A stretch of DNA of 64,000 nt from FW021-bin31 sp964647485. GTDB lineage: Bacteria > Bacteroidota > Bacteroidia > Chitinophagales > Chitinophagaceae. Under the pieces are notes generated by a model. That model did no database searches and was not told the DNA's origin. It saw nothing but the letters and a program-made list of their open reading frames with translations. The stretch is taken from assembly GCA_964647485.1 (NCBI GenBank), contig CAZYHV010000006.1, forward strand, positions 77,076 to 141,075. The letters are read 5' to 3'. How positions within the stretch are numbered: position 1 is the stretch's first letter; the number at the start of each line of letters is the position of its first letter. Of this stretch, positions 61,677 through 64,000 are shown piece by piece. A program made the translations under genes and the position numbers.

Positions 61677-62459
61677 ATGAAAAATTACAAAATAGATTTC
61701 TCTAAATATTTGAATCAAAACAATGCAAAAAATCCTTGGGAATATGTCGCAGAATTGGTAAAAAACACCAATGGATATTATTCGAAAAATCAATTCTTTG
61801 TTTGCGAAAATGATAAAGAATTAATTGAGAAATATAACTCGGACGAAAACCGAAAGAAAGAACACAAATTTGTAACCAATCTTTTACCTTCACCTTTTAG
61901 GGGCGATATTTTTAACGCCAAGATTTTGATCCTAACTCTAAATCCAGGCTTTAATGAAAAAACAAACCATAACCTTTTCGAATTATTAGACAAAAACGCT
62001 CAAAATCAAATTACGGAAAATGGAATTAATAATTTATTGCTCAAGGGTGAACGGATAATCCCCAATGATGCAGTTGAACTGTTCCACAATCAATATTGGA
62101 GTGATAAAACAAAAAACATTGTTAACGAGCATAATTTTAATCCTCAAGAGTTAGCGGTTGTCGAATATATCGGTTATCATTCCAAAAATTTTAACCTTAC
62201 CAAAGGAATTAAAAATCTTGACAGCATTAAATTCACCGAGTTGGTAATTGAGTACATCATTAAAAACAGAAGGGACGATTACTGCTTTGTAATCGCAAGA
62301 AATAAGAATCTTTGGGATGAGATTTTAGAACGATATTTGTCAACAGATGAATATAAAGAAAGAGTAACCAGTTTAAACAGCTATCAAAATAGTTCAATAA
62401 GTAAAAAAAACATCAAAAATTGGTCGATAATTGAACGAATCAAATCAAATAAAAATTAG
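61677..62459 (+). CDS. Orphan hypothetical protein (cassette gene 3)
   Basis: A 260-residue soluble protein. ATG 61677 is chosen because the upstream part of the open frame lies in attC-like element 2. A possible active-site strand is AKILILTLNPGFNEKTNH (about 80-97); the LNPG pattern resembles uracil-DNA-glycosylase-fold proteins, with ELAVVEYIGYHSKNF in the middle and YCFVIARNKNLWDEIL as a later strand. This likeness is weak. It stands alone between two palindromic elements, as single cassette genes do. Confidence 0.78.
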   Translation: MKNYKIDFSKYLNQNNAKNPWEYVAELVKNTNGYYSKNQFFVCENDKELIEKYNSDENRKKEHKFVTNLLPSPFRGDIFNAKILILTLNPGFNEKTNHNLFELLDKNAQNQITENGINNLLLKGERIIPNDAVELFHNQYWSDKTKNIVNEHNFNPQELAVVEYIGYHSKNFNLTKGIKNLDSIKFTELVIEYIIKNRRDDYCFVIARNKNLWDEILERYLSTDEYKERVTSLNSYQNSSISKKNIKNWSIIERIKSNKN

Positions 62460-62468
62460 TGGAATTAC

Positions 62469-62565
62469 GCCAGCCACTAACATTAGGTAGCATAGCTGAA
62501 AGTCCCCAACGATAGCTTCCTCCAGAGGGGGACTTTTGGCTATGCTCTGTTAAGCGTAGACTGGC
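62469..62565 (+). repeat. AttC-like imperfect palindrome, element 3 (best folded)
   Basis: A 97-base cruciform-like site of classical attC size. Nested arms: GCCAG (62469-62473) with CTGGC (62561-62565), TAACA (62478-62482) with TGTTA (62548-62552), AGCATAGC (62489-62496) with GCTATGCT (62539-62546), AAGTCCCC (62500-62507) with GGGGACTT (62528-62535), and a loop of about 20 bases. GTTAAGC (62549-62555) fits the attC core GTTRRRY. Small internal loops separate the arms, as in folded attC recombination sites. Confidence 0.75.
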
Positions 62566-62722
62566 TTTTTTCTGTTGGTGGATTTAAACCCGGTTTTCGT
62601 TGGCTATTGGAGACTTTTCCGGAGATTGGTTTTCATATTGAGACACAATTCCCCTTACCCAACTTGGGGTGGTATATTGTAACTCGGATGTGTTTTTTGC
62701 AGGAGGTGGAAGATTGCAGCTT

Positions 62723-62962
62723 TTAGGCTGCCGGATCCTTGTTCCGGATATTTGTGTTTTCATCTTCATACGTTTTGACTAAAAACCCTCGCCGGTAGGT
62801 CGCCACCATCTCCATCCGTCCATGTTTGCATTTCGGACATTGGAAGATATCTATACCAAAATCCTCTAACATACTGTGTATTCCGGTAATACAGTACCAA
62901 TGATTCCGGTGATATAGTGTCACTTTTTGTGATTTTAATCTTGCAAGGAGAATCGCCCACAT
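62723..62962 (-). pseudogene. IS91-like transposase C-terminal remnant
   Basis: The 79-residue frame contains GIDIFQCPKCKHGRMEMVAT followed by YRRG. This is like the C-terminal zinc-finger-like end of IS91-family transposases (CP-C-K-G-M pattern). The preceding ~300 residues with the HUH nuclease are absent, so it is a fragment. It sits between element 3 and the right direct repeat. Confidence 0.55.
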
Positions 62963-63018
62963 TTACTGGATGTCCTGAACGTCATTGCTCCCTTTTGTGA
63001 GAGACTTTCTTCGTTTTT

Positions 63019-63268
63019 ATGCAATAAAAGCATGTATTATCAAATAAGTTATGTATGTTAGCAGATGAAAACCTATTTTAACTGGAAATGCTTCTACTTG
63101 ATATGTTATCCTGTACGCTATCATGAACCATGAACGATTAAGTTGGGTTTGAGATAAAGATAAATCGATGAGATAATACCCTATTTAACTGCTTATAAGT
63201 GTTGGAAAACGTTTATAGACGATTGAAAGTAGTATTTTGTTCTGTTTATTTATGCGTTGTCTGCAAGC
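63019..63268 (+). repeat. Large direct repeat, copy 2 (right border of the cassette region)
   Basis: About 250 bases aligned with 59026-59268. Shared landmarks appear in the same order: ATAAAAG, GAAAACCTATTTT, TGTTATCCTG, TTGGGTTTGAGATAAA, GATGAGATAATACC and a terminal TTTATGxGTT. It precedes the frameshifted AlbA gene. Confidence 0.88.
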
Positions 63269-63345
63269 CGAGTAGAAAATTCCTAAGTAAATAACTGCAA
63301 TAAAGTAATGAAATTTAAAGTAATTTTTCGCAAGTTTGTGGCATT

Positions 63346-64000
63346 ATGCCTGAACAACAGAATATAGAATATAAAAGTAGTTGGCACAACGAATATCTCA
63401 AATGGATATGCGGATTTGCTAATGCCCAAGGCGGTGTGATTGTCATCGGGAAAGATGATGGCGGAAAAATTATAGGCGTTGAAAGTTACAAAAAATTAAT
63501 GGATGACATCCCAAACAAAATCCGCAACACTTTGGGAATTACGTCAGAGGTCAATCTACACGAAAAAGAGGGCAAATACTTCATCGAAATAATCACACAG
63601 CCCTATTCTGTTCCCATTTCAATTCGTGGGAAATACTACTACCGAAGTGGTAGCACCAAACAAGAATTGACAAGGAACATCATTAAACGAATTCTTGTTA
63701 AGGAAATCAGGCAGAACTTGGGATGAAGTTATTGAACCTAGGGCAACGTTTGACGATATTGATGAGAAGACAGTAAATTCCTTTACTGAATCGTCTAAAA
63801 ATAATGGTCGCTTACCAGATACAACAGGATTATCCGTTCCTGAGATATTCGACAAATTGCGGTTGACTGAAAATGAAAATTTAAGGCGTGCCGCTATTGT
63901 TTTGTTTGGGAAAGATCTGGGAAAATTCTATCCAAATATTTTTGTAAAAATAGGTCGATTTGAAAAGGATGATGCAGACATTAAATTTCAAGAAGTTGAA
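63346..64000 (+). pseudogene. AlbA_2/Schlafen-domain ATP-binding protein, frameshifted and cut by window end
   Basis: The first frame (63346-63726) gives an AlbA_2 domain: MPEQQNIEYKSSWHNEYLKW, GFANAQGGVIVIGKDDGGKI, IRGKYYYRSGSTKQELT. It then reads nonsense to a stop at 63724-63726. Dropping one base at 63672/63673 (GACAAGG to GACAGG) restores GTSLNEFLLRKSGRTWDEVI then EPRATFDDIDE, which continues in the other frame to the window edge. So a single-base insertion has broken the gene, or the base is a sequencing error. The rest (ATPase and HTH) would lie beyond 64000. It is a relative of the intact protein at 53255-54592. Confidence 0.88.

Noticed and set aside
59000..63300. Integron integrase gene
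   Set aside because: No tyrosine-recombinase frame is present in the window, so the region cannot be called an integron outright.
63619..63855. 78-residue minus-strand frame
   Set aside because: It lies antisense over the AlbA gene and its restored frame, which has clear family motifs.
1..64000. tRNA, rRNA or riboswitch genes
   Set aside because: I scanned for conserved tRNA arms, rRNA stretches and common riboswitch cores in the gaps and found none convincing; a covariance search would settle it.

Overview
The window comes from a member of the Bacteroidota, most likely Bacteroidales. The evidence is three SusC/SusD-type outer-membrane nutrient pairs, an ECF sigma/FecR pair, several exact TAnnTTTG (-7) promoter elements, few Shine-Dalgarno sequences, moderate-to-low GC and HmuY-type haem proteins. 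The first 47 kb look like ordinary chromosome. From about 47.4 kb on, the DNA becomes a patchwork of toxin-antitoxin remnants, a plasmid-type replicon and cassette-like single genes.

Region 1 (1-15.6 kb): the tail of a SusC receptor and its SusD lipoprotein, a periplasmic or surface GH2 enzyme, an MFS sugar porter, a large cytoplasmic DUF5107-TPR protein, a convergent S9 peptidase, and a GH127/GH146-type beta-L-arabinofuranosidase.

Region 2 (15.8-43.7 kb): a large polysaccharide utilisation locus (PUL). An ECF sigma factor and FecR anti-sigma precede a SusC with an N-terminal STN signalling domain, its SusD, and a second SusC/SusD pair with its own promoter and a 16-bp hairpin in front. Ten closely packed genes follow: GH97, GH43, GH51, GH43, DUF2264, GH16, GH2, a GH43_24-type protein, a tandem GH43-GH43 protein, and an unassigned alpha/alpha-toroid-like protein. 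A GH43_24-like exo-galactanase, GH16, arabinofuranosidases, a possible glucuronidase, an alpha-galactosidase type and a possible uronate lyase together fit type II arabinogalactan/arabinogalactan-protein breakdown. This is an inference from family content.

Region 3 (43.9-47.4 kb): a haem-uptake operon, HmuR-like TonB receptor followed by two HmuY-like lipoproteins.

Region 4 (47.4-55.1 kb): decayed toxin-antitoxin pieces around an intact YafQ-type module, a GNAT acetyltransferase, two uncharacterised proteins, and an AlbA/HATPase regulator with an in-frame 12-bp tandem repeat. That regulator and a broken metallopeptidase lie between two copies of a direct repeat.

Region 5 (55.1-58.3 kb): a complete-looking iteron replicon, made of a divergent cI-like repressor, a MerR/excisionase-like HTH protein, an unknown protein, a Rep_3-like initiator and six 18-bp iterons.

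Region 6 (59.0-64.0 kb): four accessory genes (a membrane protein, an ADP-ribosylglycohydrolase and its partner, and an orphan) separated by large imperfect palindromes that look like integron attC sites. Both ends carry a diverged ~245-bp direct repeat, and a frameshifted AlbA gene follows. No integrase is visible. This cassette-like array is the best candidate for an undescribed system in the window.
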